Source: an uncultured Acidimicrobiales bacterium (GTDB lineage: Bacteria; Actinomycetota; Acidimicrobiia; Acidimicrobiales; SHLQ01). Taken from it: a stretch of DNA of 64,000 nt. Each line of letters starts with the position of its first letter. Positions within the stretch are counted from its first letter, which is position 1. The notes beneath the pieces were generated by a model, which saw nothing but the letters and a program-made list of their open reading frames with translations, did no database searches and was not told where the DNA came from. This document shows positions 16,861 through 26,389 of this stretch, one piece after another. The position numbers and the translations under genes are program-made. The DNA is taken from positions 1 through 64,000 of the forward strand of contig CAKZVC010000016.1 of the NCBI GenBank assembly GCA_937922235.1, given 5' to 3'.

Positions 16861-18504
16861 ATGCGTCGTCAGTTCACCCGCTCCCGACAGTTCATGTTGT
16901 GTGTCGGACTGCTCACCAGCCTCGCCGCGTCGACACTCGCAGTCGGTGCCGCGGCAGGCTCAACGACAGTCACGTGTGATGGTCTCGCGGCGACCATCGT
17001 TGGCACGCCTGGCCACGACACGCTCCGGGGCACGGCCGGCCCCGATGTCATTGCGGGCCTGCAAGGCAACGACATCATCAGAGGTCTTGGTGGTAACGAC
17101 ATCATCTGCGCTGGCAAGGGCAACGACCAGGTCTACGGCGGCAAGGGCTTCGACATCATCTACGGAGCGCAAGGCAACGACGCCCTGTACGCAGCAAACG
17201 GGTCGGAGGCAGCCGAGCAAGTCGACGTCCGCGGCGCTCGCATGTTCGGCGGAGCCGGTGACGACACCATCTACGGCTCCAACAAGTGGGATCGCATGCA
17301 GGGCGGTCCTGGCAAGGACAGCCTCTACGGATTCGACGGACGAGACTGGATGCGAGGTGGGCCCGACCCCGACCGCATCGAGGGCGGATCGAACATTGAC
17401 GACGTGCACGGCGGCAACGGCAACGACACGTTCATCATTGCGGGCAACGACAAGGTTCGTGGAGGCGCAGGCAAGAGCGACACCTGCATCATCGCCTCAG
17501 GCTCGGTGCCAAGCCCGATCGCGAGCTGCGAGATCGGCGGACCAAAGCCAATCCCGCCGGTTCCAGCAAGCTCGTCATGGCCCGAGGTTCAGACCCCGAA
17601 CATCACCGGCTCTGACTACATCGTCGAGCTCGGTCGCTGGGACATTCCGAACAACGGCACTCAGCCCAAGAAGACCAAAGAGAATCTTCAGAAGGCCCTC
17701 GACTGGGCATCGGAGAACAACGTCGGCCAGTTCAAGTTGCCTGCGGGTACGTATCTCATTGGCGACGTCGGCAACGACATCTACTACGCAGGGGTCACCC
17801 TTCACGACAACATGGCCCTCGTGCTCGATGACAATGCTGAGATCCGCCTCAACACCAACGACAAATGGAACTCGTGCGCCATCGAGAACAACGAGATCCA
17901 CCACACCAACGGCACTTCACCGCAGTTCGGCATCGACATCGAAAGCTTGTCGTTCAACAGCGAGAACATCATCATTCGGAAGAACAACTTCTACAACAAC
18001 CGTGGGGGCGACATCGTCAACACCGACGGCAAGAACGTGCTCGTCGAGCACAACACCATGCGCCAAGGCGGAGGCAACCGCTACATCGACGGTCCGCTCG
18101 TTTCTTGGCCGGCCGGCGACTGGACCGTGCGTGGCAACACGATCACGATGGTGAACGGCTCGGTCAATGGCAAGTCTGGCTTCATTGGCTATGCCGGAAC
18201 GCGGCACCGCGGTGGCAACCCTCCCACGAGCTTCTTCGTGAACAACACCTGCAACGGCTGCGGCATGTACGTCTACAACAGCGCCAACATGGTGGTGAAG
18301 GGCAACACGTTCAACGACGGCTACATCGTGATGCAGTACTTCGAGAACGCGATGATCCTCAACAACACCGTCACGCACGGCAACAAGTGCTGGGCCTATC
18401 GCTTCCTGCAGGTCAGCGGTCAAGCCAGCGGCAACACGTACAACGGTGAAGCCTTCGACATCCCGTTGTCGAGCACCCCGTGGGACGGCTGTTGGGTGCG
18501 ATAG
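16861..18504 (+). CDS. Secreted protein: calcium-binding repeats joined to a parallel beta-helix
   Basis: About 547 residues. A signal peptide (MRRQFTRSRQF plus a hydrophobic core, cleavage near residues 30-37) precedes about 190 residues of GGxGxD-type repeats (GGNGND, GGAGDD, GGAGKSD). After a proline linker near residue 238 the rest is a right-handed beta-helix of the pectate-lyase type, rich in Asn ladders (NNEIHHTNG, RKNNFYNNRGG, RGNTITMVNG, NNTVTHGN). It may bind or cleave a surface or algal polysaccharide, which is inference. The ATG follows GGAGAAG at good spacing. The repeat module is clearly related to the one at 6093-7985. Confidence 0.82.
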   Translation: MRRQFTRSRQFMLCVGLLTSLAASTLAVGAAAGSTTVTCDGLAATIVGTPGHDTLRGTAGPDVIAGLQGNDIIRGLGGNDIICAGKGNDQVYGGKGFDIIYGAQGNDALYAANGSEAAEQVDVRGARMFGGAGDDTIYGSNKWDRMQGGPGKDSLYGFDGRDWMRGGPDPDRIEGGSNIDDVHGGNGNDTFIIAGNDKVRGGAGKSDTCIIASGSVPSPIASCEIGGPKPIPPVPASSSWPEVQTPNITGSDYIVELGRWDIPNNGTQPKKTKENLQKALDWASENNVGQFKLPAGTYLIGDVGNDIYYAGVTLHDNMALVLDDNAEIRLNTNDKWNSCAIENNEIHHTNGTSPQFGIDIESLSFNSENIIIRKNNFYNNRGGDIVNTDGKNVLVEHNTMRQGGGNRYIDGPLVSWPAGDWTVRGNTITMVNGSVNGKSGFIGYAGTRHRGGNPPTSFFVNNTCNGCGMYVYNSANMVVKGNTFNDGYIVMQYFENAMILNNTVTHGNKCWAYRFLQVSGQASGNTYNGEAFDIPLSSTPWDGCWVR

Positions 18505-18607
18505 CGCTTGCAATAACGTGTGCTCAGCCGTGTTTCGGTAAAGCCGTCAACACTTCAGCCGACTGTCCTAATGAGAAGAGACAGCATTCGCACATGAAAG
18601 GGTAACG

Positions 18608-19303
18608 ATGGAGACATTCCTAACGAACGTCGTGTCCTTCCCCGCGGTCATCTTCACCGTGACGTCATGGCTGTTTCTTGGCTTCTGGGTGGCGACAACG
18701 CTTCTCGGTTCAGGCTTCGATGCCTTTGGCGATGTTGGCGACTTCGAGATCGACGTCGATTCGAGCACCGAGCTCTCGACCGATACCGACCTCGGCGGCG
18801 ACATCGACACCGAGGTCGACGCCTCGTCATCGGGCCTCGTCCGTAGCGCCATGGAGTTTCTCGGTATCTCGGGAATGCCTTTGCTGCTCGCTCTCAACCT
18901 GCTCTCGATCTTTGCCTGGGCCATCAGCATGATTGCGCTCATCTTTATGGATGGCTTGGAAGGCACCGGACGTTTCGGCGCTGGCGTTGCGGTGTTCTTC
19001 GGCGCCCTTTGGCTTGCTGGGCAACTCACCGGACGCATCGGAGGCAGGCTCGAACCGGTCTTCATCCCCACCCGCGCACTTCGCCGTGGCGATCTTGTCG
19101 GTTCGATCTGCACCGTGACCACCCTGAAGGTCACCGATAGTTTCGGTCAGGCCGAGGTGCGCACGGCCGAAGGCGATTCGCTCACGGTTCAAGTTCGTTG
19201 CGACGATGCGAACGAGCTCACTGCGGGTTCACGCACAGTGATATTCGACGTTGACCAAGACTCTGAAGTTTTCCTGGTCTCTGCCGACATGGAACCCATA
19301 TAA
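18608..19303 (+). CDS. YqiJ-like OB-fold membrane protein
   Basis: This 231-residue protein has an N-terminal hydrophobic segment, an acidic stretch rich in Asp and Ser (about 40-75), two further membrane segments (about 88-115 and 120-145) and a C-terminal soluble domain (RGDLVGSICTVTTLKVTDSFGQAEVRTAEG) resembling an NfeD/YqiJ OB-fold. In enterobacteria YqiJ is encoded next to the flotillin YqiK, and the same order is seen here. It is the first gene of a three-gene operon, 41 bases before the flotillin start. ATG 18608 follows AAAGGG. It probably sits in the membrane with the flotillin. Confidence 0.8.
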   Translation: METFLTNVVSFPAVIFTVTSWLFLGFWVATTLLGSGFDAFGDVGDFEIDVDSSTELSTDTDLGGDIDTEVDASSSGLVRSAMEFLGISGMPLLLALNLLSIFAWAISMIALIFMDGLEGTGRFGAGVAVFFGALWLAGQLTGRIGGRLEPVFIPTRALRRGDLVGSICTVTTLKVTDSFGQAEVRTAEGDSLTVQVRCDDANELTAGSRTVIFDVDQDSEVFLVSADMEPI

Positions 19304-19344
19304 CGGCAACGTGTCGCAGATGGCACGGCTGGAAGGTGGCTCCC

Positions 19345-21246
19345 GTGCTTCTCAACATTCTCATCATCGTCGGCATTGTGATCGGCGTTCTCGCCGCAGT
19401 CGCAGTACTGATGGCGCTTGTCTACAGCTCGCTGTACAAGAAGGTCCCGCAAGGTAAGGCACTGGTCATCAGCACCACCAAGGCGGTCGTCGTTAGCTTC
19501 ACCGGCCGCCTTGTCGTACCGATCATTCACAAGGCCGAGATCATGGACACGTCGGTCAAGACGATCGAGATCGACCGTCGAGCAACCGAAGGCCTCATCT
19601 GTCGCGACAACATTCGTGCCGATATCAAGGTGAACTTCTTTGTTCGAGTGAACAAGGCCGAAGAAGACGTCATCAAGGTCGCCCAGTCGATCGGTGTCGA
19701 ACGAGCAAGCAGCCAGGAGACCCTTGAAGAGCTCTTTGTCGCGAAATTCTCCGAAGCCCTCAAGACCGTTGGTAAGGGTCTCGACTTCGAAGACCTCTAC
19801 ACCGAACGTCGTCGCTTCCGTGATGAGATCATCGAAGTCATCGGAACCGACCTCAACGGTTACGTACTCGAAGACGCAGCGATCGACTACCTCGAGCAAA
19901 CGCCACTGATCAACCTCGACGAGAACAACATTCTCGACGCCCAGGGCATTCGCAAGATCACCGAGCTCACCGCCGTGCAGCACGTCGCTACCAACGTTGC
20001 TGCCCGTGAAGAAGAGAAGCAGATCAAGGCCAAGGACGTCGAGACCCGGGAAGCCGTGCTCGAGCTTATGCGCCAGCAGGCCGACGCTGAAGCTCGTCAG
20101 TCCCGTGAGATCGCCACCGTCAAGGCGCGTGAACAGGCCGAAACCGTCAAGGTCCAGAACGAAGAGCGCCTCCGCGCCGAACGCGCTCGCCTTGCAACCG
20201 ACGAAGAGGTTGCGATTACCCAAGAGAACCTCGATCGCGAAGTCGCCGTGGCTGAGAAGAACAAGGAACGCATCATTGCGGTCGAAGAAGAGCGTGTGCG
20301 TAAGGCACGCGAGCTCGAACTGGTTGCCGCTCAGGTCGAAGTGACTTCGGCGTCGAAGTCGATCGAACAAGAGAAGACCGAGATCGCCAAGATCCAACGC
20401 GATCGTGTCGCCGTCGAAAGGACCGTGGCCGAAGAAGAAGAGGCCATTGCCACCTTGCGGGTTGTTGAAGAGGCAAACCGTCAGCGTGACGCAGTAGTCA
20501 TCGAAGCCGAGGCTGAGGCCCAGGGCGAATTCGTGAAGGACATCAAGAAGGCTGAAGCAGCCGAAACCGCAGCGGCCCACCTCGCAGCAGAACGTGTCAC
20601 TGTGGCCAAGGCTGACCTCGAAGCCAGCGACCTCGACGCCCGGGCGCAGATGCGTCTGGCGGAAGGCGCCCAGGCACAAGCTGCCGCATCTGGCCTTGCC
20701 CTCGCACAGGTTCGTGAAGCTGACGCTGTGGCTATCGAAAAGGTCGGCCTGGCCGAAGCTCGAGTCAAGGAAGCCGACGCGGGCGCCACTGCCAAGGCTG
20801 GCGAAGCTGAAGCAGCAGCTGTCGAAGCGCTCCTCCGTGGCGAGGCCGCAGGTCTCACCGAGAAGGCCGCAGCAATGCGCGAGCTCGAAGGCGTTGGCCA
20901 AGAGTTCGAAGAGTTCGTCCGCAAGCTCGACGTCGAGAAGGAAATCAACCTCGCCGAGATCGAAGCTGGCATCGGCATTGCCGAAGCCCAGGCCAACGTC
21001 ATCAGCGCAGGCCTCGAAAGCGCCAACATCGACATCGTCGGTGGCTCCGACATGTTCGTCGACAAGCTCATCACTGCGGTAGCTGCCGGCAAGACCGTCG
21101 ACGGGTTCGTCAAACACTCCGGCGAAAGCCGAAAGAAGCTCGTCGACGAAGTTGGCTCCGTGCTCGAGAACTTCAACTCCGAAGATCTTCGAGACATGTC
21201 TGCTGCAGCTGCCCTGAAGGCACTCGCCGACAAGCTTTCGGACTAA
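19345..21246 (+). CDS. Flotillin-family protein (YqiK-like)
   Basis: About 633 residues. An N-terminal membrane anchor (about 1-30) is followed by an SPFH/Band-7 domain (about 35-210). A very long charged coiled coil rich in Ala, Glu, Lys and Arg follows (about 215-520), then a conserved flotillin C-terminus (EINLAEIEAGIGIAEAQANVI, then GGSDMFVDKLITAVAAG). Flotillins form oligomeric scaffolds in membrane microdomains. GTG 19345 is preferred because GGAAGG lies eight bases upstream; GTG 19336 sits too close to it. The gene is followed after six bases by a giant ATPase gene. A 700-codon open frame on the opposite strand is a shadow of its skewed codon use. Confidence 0.9.
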   Translation: MLLNILIIVGIVIGVLAAVAVLMALVYSSLYKKVPQGKALVISTTKAVVVSFTGRLVVPIIHKAEIMDTSVKTIEIDRRATEGLICRDNIRADIKVNFFVRVNKAEEDVIKVAQSIGVERASSQETLEELFVAKFSEALKTVGKGLDFEDLYTERRRFRDEIIEVIGTDLNGYVLEDAAIDYLEQTPLINLDENNILDAQGIRKITELTAVQHVATNVAAREEEKQIKAKDVETREAVLELMRQQADAEARQSREIATVKAREQAETVKVQNEERLRAERARLATDEEVAITQENLDREVAVAEKNKERIIAVEEERVRKARELELVAAQVEVTSASKSIEQEKTEIAKIQRDRVAVERTVAEEEEAIATLRVVEEANRQRDAVVIEAEAEAQGEFVKDIKKAEAAETAAAHLAAERVTVAKADLEASDLDARAQMRLAEGAQAQAAASGLALAQVREADAVAIEKVGLAEARVKEADAGATAKAGEAEAAAVEALLRGEAAGLTEKAAAMRELEGVGQEFEEFVRKLDVEKEINLAEIEAGIGIAEAQANVISAGLESANIDIVGGSDMFVDKLITAVAAGKTVDGFVKHSGESRKKLVDEVGSVLENFNSEDLRDMSAAAALKALADKLSD

Positions 21247-21252
21247 CCAACC

Positions 21253-24200
21253 ATGGCTGACCCCAGCTCTGGGGACACCCCAGAGGTCCACGATGAGGCC
21301 GGAGCCGGCACGTACGAGCTGCTCCGCGCCCGTCTACTCGGTCATGCACGCACCCTGGCCGAGCGCAGCGACGCCCTCAACGCTAAGCGAATCGAATCAT
21401 TCGGTTCGAGCAAGTTCGAAGTTGCAGGGGTCGAACGCATTCGAACGACGAACAACACCGTTCCCCGAGACATTGTCTCGGCCGGCCAAGACCTGCTCTT
21501 TGGCTACAACGTGTTCATTGGCCTGAAGACAGAGACCACCGTCGACGACGTCTTCAGCCTGCATCATTATCGCTCCGAAGATGGGGAGCTCCGGCTCGAC
21601 ACGGCGCCCGACAACGCCGACGACAACTGGCTTCACGACAAGAACTTCCAACGCGACTTCAGCGAGCTCTACACCTATTACAAGGACGCTCGACTTCTTC
21701 AGATCCAGCGCCGGGAAGGCCGACTGCTTGCTGCGTTTCAGACGGGCAAGAGCCTTGAAGACATCCGCGTGTTCCGGTGGTCGGTCAACCCCGATGGCGA
21801 GGTGTCCTACCTCGACAACCGAGGCGAACGCGACTACGTGCAAGCCTCACAGTTCGACTTCGAGTGGTCGCCGGTCACCCGTGAACACCACGTTGACGGC
21901 CGCTCCCCCTATGTCAACATTGCTGACACGGTCTTCGTCGACCCGACCGGTGGCGACCTTACTATTCGTCTTGAGGACAACACGCCCGAGGGCCAAACCG
22001 TTCTGACCGAAACGGTCGAAGACGCCGACCAAGCCCTGGCTGACTCGACGATGGAATATGCCGTACTCGGCGACCTCGTCGTGCTATCCGTTCAGCCATA
22101 CCGAGAAGACACCGTCCGGTCGTACGTTGTCAATACGCTCACCCGAACCGCTACCCGTGACGACTCGATCCTAACGAGCTGCCTCCAGCTCCCTGAAGAC
22201 CACGGCATCATCACCCCAGCTGGCTTTGTTCTTCGTACCGGCGAAGCCAAGCGCTTCGACGTCGACACCGAGGGCATGCGGTTCGAAGCCATTCGCCGCT
22301 CCCCCAACGGCGAGGACGTGTTATACGTCTTTCACGAACGCACCTCGGGACTTTCGATCCTGCTCGCCTACAACCTCATTCGCCGTGAAGCCGCCCAGCC
22401 CATTGCCGCACACGGCTACTCGATCTTCGACGACGGCAGCCTCATCGTCTTCCGTGAAGACGCCGAACCCACTCGGGTTCACCCGATGCAGATCTGGAAC
22501 ACGCCATTCGTTTCTGACGAGTTCCATGCGGCTCAGCCGGTTGGCGACTCGGTCCTGCATCGCCTCGGCAACGCGGACCTCGTGCGTGGCGTATCCGACT
22601 CGCTCAACATCGCCCGCCAAACCGAAGAAGCCGAACCGTCATCAGCGGTCTACGCAGATCTCCTGGCATCTGCTTCACGAGTACTGAATGGTTACTTCTG
22701 GCTGCACGAGCCCGAGGTTGGGAACCTTGCTGAACCGCTCGAAGAGATCGCTGCTACTGCAACCCTGATCATCGACGAGTTCGAGAAGGTGCAGACCCTT
22801 CAGGCATCGGCAGGCGCCACCTTGGCCGAAGCTCAGGCCGAGGTTGACCAGCTCATCCTCGAGCTCACCGAAACTCCCCCGACGACGGCTGGCGAACACG
22901 TCGATGCGTTGCGCCTGCTTCGCCAGAAGCGCGGCCACCTGATCACGTTGCAAGACGTCCGCTACATCGACATCGAGGCAATCGAAGCCCTCGAAGGAAG
23001 CGTCATCGAGCAATTCGATAGCGCGTCGACGGCGGCTGCCACGTTCTTTTCTGGTGAGGAGGCGTTTGCCGACTTCCACACTGAGCTCGCCTCAGTCGAA
23101 TCGGCCATTACGTCATCGGTTCGAACCGCCGAGCTCGATGAACCTCGTGAGAAACTTGAGGCCCTCACCGACGGCCTCGACGTCCTAAGCCAAGTCGTGA
23201 GTGGTCTCGAGATCGACGACCCAACGGTCCGTACGGAAATCCTCGGACGTCTCTCCGACGTCATGGCTGGCCTGAACCGATGCCGGGCGATTAGCGAGAA
23301 CCAGCGCAAGTCGCTTGTAACCTCTGAAGGTGCTGCGGCGTTCAGCGTCGAAATGACGCTCTTCGCCCAGGCGGTCTCGGGAGAGTTGGCCCGAGCCACA
23401 ACCCCGGCACTGGCCGACGAAGCCCTGGGCCGCCTCCTCCTCCAGCTCGAAGAACTCGAATCACGCTTTGCCGAGTTCGACGACGAACTCATCGAAATCG
23501 GCCACCGCCGCGACGAGGTCTACGAGAGCCTGTCGTCTCGCAAGCAGTCGCTGCTCGACGACCGTCAGCGCAATTCCCAGCGGCTCATCGACGCTGCCGA
23601 CCGAATCCTCGGTGGCATCGGTCGCCGAATCGAACGCTTCGAGAGCACCGATGAGCTCAACGCCTGGTTCGTTTCGGACCCGATGGTCGCCAAAGTCCGT
23701 TCGCTCGCCGAAGACCTTCGTGAGATTGACCAAGCCGTCTCGGCCGACGAGCTCCTGCGTCGTCTCGATACCGCCAGGGAAGACGCTGGACGTTCGCTGC
23801 GTGATCGGGCCGACATCTTCGAAGAAGGCGGCAGTGTCATCCGCCTTGGCAACCATCGATTCTCGGTCGATACCGAGCCACTCGAGCTCACCGTTGGGGT
23901 CGTCGATGGTGAGCTCAATGCCGTCCTCACCGGCACCGACTTCCGCCAACCGCTCGACGACGAGCTCCTCGCAGGGTCGGACCGGTTCTGGACGCAACAC
24001 CTCGCCTCGGAGAACGACGAAGTCGGGCGGGCCGCATACCTTGCCGGCACGATCCTTCTCGATGCCCTCAGCGGTGAAGGCGAGCACACTCTCGATGACC
24101 TCGGAGCACTTCGTAATTCCGCAGACGGTCTCGCGACGCTCACTCGCACATCGGCCGAGCAACGCGTCGATGAGGGGTACGAACGTGGCGTCCACGATCA

Positions 24201-26139
24201 CGACGCTGCCCTCCTGCTCGACGCGCTTCTCGAACCCATCGCAACCGCGGGTCTACTGCGATATGACCCTCGAGTTCGTTCCGACGCCATCATCTTCTGG
24301 ATCGACGGGCTCAACGACGCACAACGAGACACCTGGCAAGCACGCTGTCGAAGCCTCGGACGTTTGCGCCATGCGTTCGACCGGTCGCCGGCAATCGCTG
24401 AAGCAATCGACGAGCTCGCAACCGCACTCGATGCGTACGGCACTGCGTCAGACCCGGCAACAAGCGCCGAGTACCTGTTTGAGGAGCTCGCCGAAGAACT
24501 CTTCGGTTTCGACACCAGTGCCGACGCCATGTCGCTCGCTGATGCCTTCCGGTTGCACCAAACCGAAGGCGACCGCGCCGCCCAGGTAATCGCATCGCTC
24601 CCGACCTTCACCGATCGCCTCGAACTCGCGGAAGCGTGGCTCCGCGCCTTCACAGCAGCACAAAGCCCGGAACTACTTCCTGTCGTTCCCGAAGCCGTCG
24701 TGATGATCGCAGGCGACATGGTCACGCGTGTTCCACAAGCGTCAACCCTCGACATCGACGTCTCGGGCCTCCTCAGCACCCATCGCCAAATCGACAACGG
24801 AACGCTTCACGCACGTGCTGACGAGCTTCTCACAACCATCCGTCGATACCGGCGTGACGAACGGCCTGCATTCGAGGCGTACCAAGCAGCCCGGTCAACT
24901 GCTCTGGCGACGACCCGAGATCAGCTTCGTCTCGATGAGTTCCAGCCCAAGGTCATGAGCGCCTTCGTGCGCAACCAACTGATTGACCAGAGTTACCTGC
25001 CGATGATCGGCGACAACTTCGCGAAGCAGCTCGGCAGCCTCGATGGTGGCCGGACCGACCAGATGGGTCTCCTGCTGCTCATCTCTCCCCCTGGCTACGG
25101 CAAAACAACGCTCATGGAATACGTGGCGAACCGCCTTGGCATGGTGTTCGTGAAGGTGAACGGCCCAGCCCTTGGCACGGGCGTGACCTCGCTCGACCCG
25201 TCCGAAGCGCCCGACGCGACCGCAGCCCAAGAGGTCGACAAGATCAACTTCGCACTCGAGATGGGCTCGAACGTGTTGCTCTACCTCGACGACATCCAGC
25301 ACACGAATCCCGAGCTCCTCCAGAAGTTCATCTCGATGACCGACGCCCAGCGCCGCATGGAAGGCGTCTGGCAAGGGCGGACCCGCACCTATGACCTTCG
25401 GGGCAAACGTTTCGCTGTCGTTATGGCAGGCAACCCGTACACCGAGTCAGGTGAGCGGTTTGCGATTCCTGACATGCTGGCGAACCGTGCGGACACGTAC
25501 AACCTTGGCGATGTCCTTTCGGGACAGGACGATCTCTTTGCGCTCTCCTACATCGAGAACGCGATTGCGTCGAACCCGGTGCTTAAGCCAATGACCACTC
25601 GGGACCTCGCCGATGTCCCTGCGCTTGTCGAGATGGCTCGACGCGGCAAGGGCACTCCACAAGAACTCAAGCACCCCTACAGCACCCAAGAACTTGGCGA
25701 CATGGCCTCCACGATGGAACGCCTACTCGTGGTGCAGAAGGTGCTGCTCTCGGTCAACCAGCAGTACATCGCGTCGGCATCGATGTCCGACGACAACCGC
25801 ACCGAGCCACCATTCCAGTTGCAGGGTTCGTACCGAAATATGGCTCGCCTGGCAGAGAAGGTTCTGCCGGTGATGAACCGAGAAGAGATCGAGAATCTGA
25901 TCGACGACCACTATCGAGGCGAAGCGCAGACGCTAACCACGGGCACTGAGTCGAACCTGCTGAAGCTCGCCGAGTTACGCGGAACGCTAACTACCGAAGA
26001 CGCAGACCGCTGGAACGAGATCAAAGAGACATTCGCCCGCGTGCAACGACGCGGCGGAAGCGATAGCGACCCGATGTTTCTCGTGGCCGAGTCGCTCAAC
26101 GACATCGGTCAGACCCTCAAGGGACGTGCTGCCAGCTAG
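21253..26139 (+). CDS. Giant DUF3686/AAA+ ATPase (annotated elsewhere as 'DNA repair ATPase')
   Basis: This 1628-residue protein is a single intact frame. The N-terminal part (about 35-500, with FGSSKFEVAGVERIRT and GYNVFIGLKTETTVDDVF) resembles DUF3686. The middle (about 490-900) is predicted to be helical and coiled-coil. An AAA+ module of the MoxR/dynein-like branch lies near the C-terminus: Walker A PPGYGKTT around 1278, Walker B VLLYLDDI around 1341 and a sensor-like VVMAGNP around 1390. Family members carry the automatic name DNA repair ATPase without clear biochemical proof. Its tight link to a flotillin and a YqiJ-like protein points instead to a membrane-associated remodelling complex, which is inference. 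Confidence 0.85.
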   Translation: MADPSSGDTPEVHDEAGAGTYELLRARLLGHARTLAERSDALNAKRIESFGSSKFEVAGVERIRTTNNTVPRDIVSAGQDLLFGYNVFIGLKTETTVDDVFSLHHYRSEDGELRLDTAPDNADDNWLHDKNFQRDFSELYTYYKDARLLQIQRREGRLLAAFQTGKSLEDIRVFRWSVNPDGEVSYLDNRGERDYVQASQFDFEWSPVTREHHVDGRSPYVNIADTVFVDPTGGDLTIRLEDNTPEGQTVLTETVEDADQALADSTMEYAVLGDLVVLSVQPYREDTVRSYVVNTLTRTATRDDSILTSCLQLPEDHGIITPAGFVLRTGEAKRFDVDTEGMRFEAIRRSPNGEDVLYVFHERTSGLSILLAYNLIRREAAQPIAAHGYSIFDDGSLIVFREDAEPTRVHPMQIWNTPFVSDEFHAAQPVGDSVLHRLGNADLVRGVSDSLNIARQTEEAEPSSAVYADLLASASRVLNGYFWLHEPEVGNLAEPLEEIAATATLIIDEFEKVQTLQASAGATLAEAQAEVDQLILELTETPPTTAGEHVDALRLLRQKRGHLITLQDVRYIDIEAIEALEGSVIEQFDSASTAAATFFSGEEAFADFHTELASVESAITSSVRTAELDEPREKLEALTDGLDVLSQVVSGLEIDDPTVRTEILGRLSDVMAGLNRCRAISENQRKSLVTSEGAAAFSVEMTLFAQAVSGELARATTPALADEALGRLLLQLEELESRFAEFDDELIEIGHRRDEVYESLSSRKQSLLDDRQRNSQRLIDAADRILGGIGRRIERFESTDELNAWFVSDPMVAKVRSLAEDLREIDQAVSADELLRRLDTAREDAGRSLRDRADIFEEGGSVIRLGNHRFSVDTEPLELTVGVVDGELNAVLTGTDFRQPLDDELLAGSDRFWTQHLASENDEVGRAAYLAGTILLDALSGEGEHTLDDLGALRNSADGLATLTRTSAEQRVDEGYERGVHDHDAALLLDALLEPIATAGLLRYDPRVRSDAIIFWIDGLNDAQRDTWQARCRSLGRLRHAFDRSPAIAEAIDELATALDAYGTASDPATSAEYLFEELAEELFGFDTSADAMSLADAFRLHQTEGDRAAQVIASLPTFTDRLELAEAWLRAFTAAQSPELLPVVPEAVVMIAGDMVTRVPQASTLDIDVSGLLSTHRQIDNGTLHARADELLTTIRRYRRDERPAFEAYQAARSTALATTRDQLRLDEFQPKVMSAFVRNQLIDQSYLPMIGDNFAKQLGSLDGGRTDQMGLLLLISPPGYGKTTLMEYVANRLGMVFVKVNGPALGTGVTSLDPSEAPDATAAQEVDKINFALEMGSNVLLYLDDIQHTNPELLQKFISMTDAQRRMEGVWQGRTRTYDLRGKRFAVVMAGNPYTESGERFAIPDMLANRADTYNLGDVLSGQDDLFALSYIENAIASNPVLKPMTTRDLADVPALVEMARRGKGTPQELKHPYSTQELGDMASTMERLLVVQKVLLSVNQQYIASASMSDDNRTEPPFQLQGSYRNMARLAEKVLPVMNREEIENLIDDHYRGEAQTLTTGTESNLLKLAELRGTLTTEDADRWNEIKETFARVQRRGGSDSDPMFLVAESLNDIGQTLKGRAAS

Positions 26140-26167
26140 CAACGATCGGGGCCCGCTAAAGATCTCT

Positions 26168-26202
26168 GCCCCGTTTCGGACCTGACAGGTCTGGAAATGG
26201 GC
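26168..26202. terminator. Long imperfect hairpin after the flotillin/ATPase operon
   Basis: GCCC (26168-26171) and GGGC (26199-26202) bracket an imperfect stem with a perfect core GACCTGACAGGTC (26179-26191). A second small hairpin, GGCACaaatGTGCC, overlaps at 26200-26213. This lies 28 bases after the ATPase stop and may end the operon transcript. No T-run follows. Confidence 0.4.
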
Positions 26203-26359
26203 ACAAATGTGCCGCAGAGTGAAGATCGTCGAGCAAGGACGCATCCGGCAGCATGTTGCTTCTACCTGACACAGATCACTCCGCGCTGCGGATGCGACCT
26301 TTCTCGAACGTGATAGTTGAGTATCGGCACCACTTTTGGGAATCTGAAGCGCAAATATT

Positions 26360-26382
26360 GCCCTGCATTGAAATATCAGGGC
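26360..26382 (-). terminator. Hairpin after the threonine aldolase gene
   Basis: GCCCTG (26360-26365) pairs with CAGGGC (26377-26382) across 11 bases. It lies seven bases after the stop of the leftward gene, and an A/T-rich stretch (AATATTTG on the coding strand) follows, so it could be a weak terminator. Confidence 0.45.
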
Positions 26383-26389
26383 GTTTCCG

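Noticed and set aside
19189-21291. A 700-codon open frame on the minus strand
   Set aside because: It lies opposite the flotillin gene, whose Ala/Glu-rich coiled coil leaves the antisense frame open. Its translation is Phe/Leu/Asp-rich and matches no protein type.
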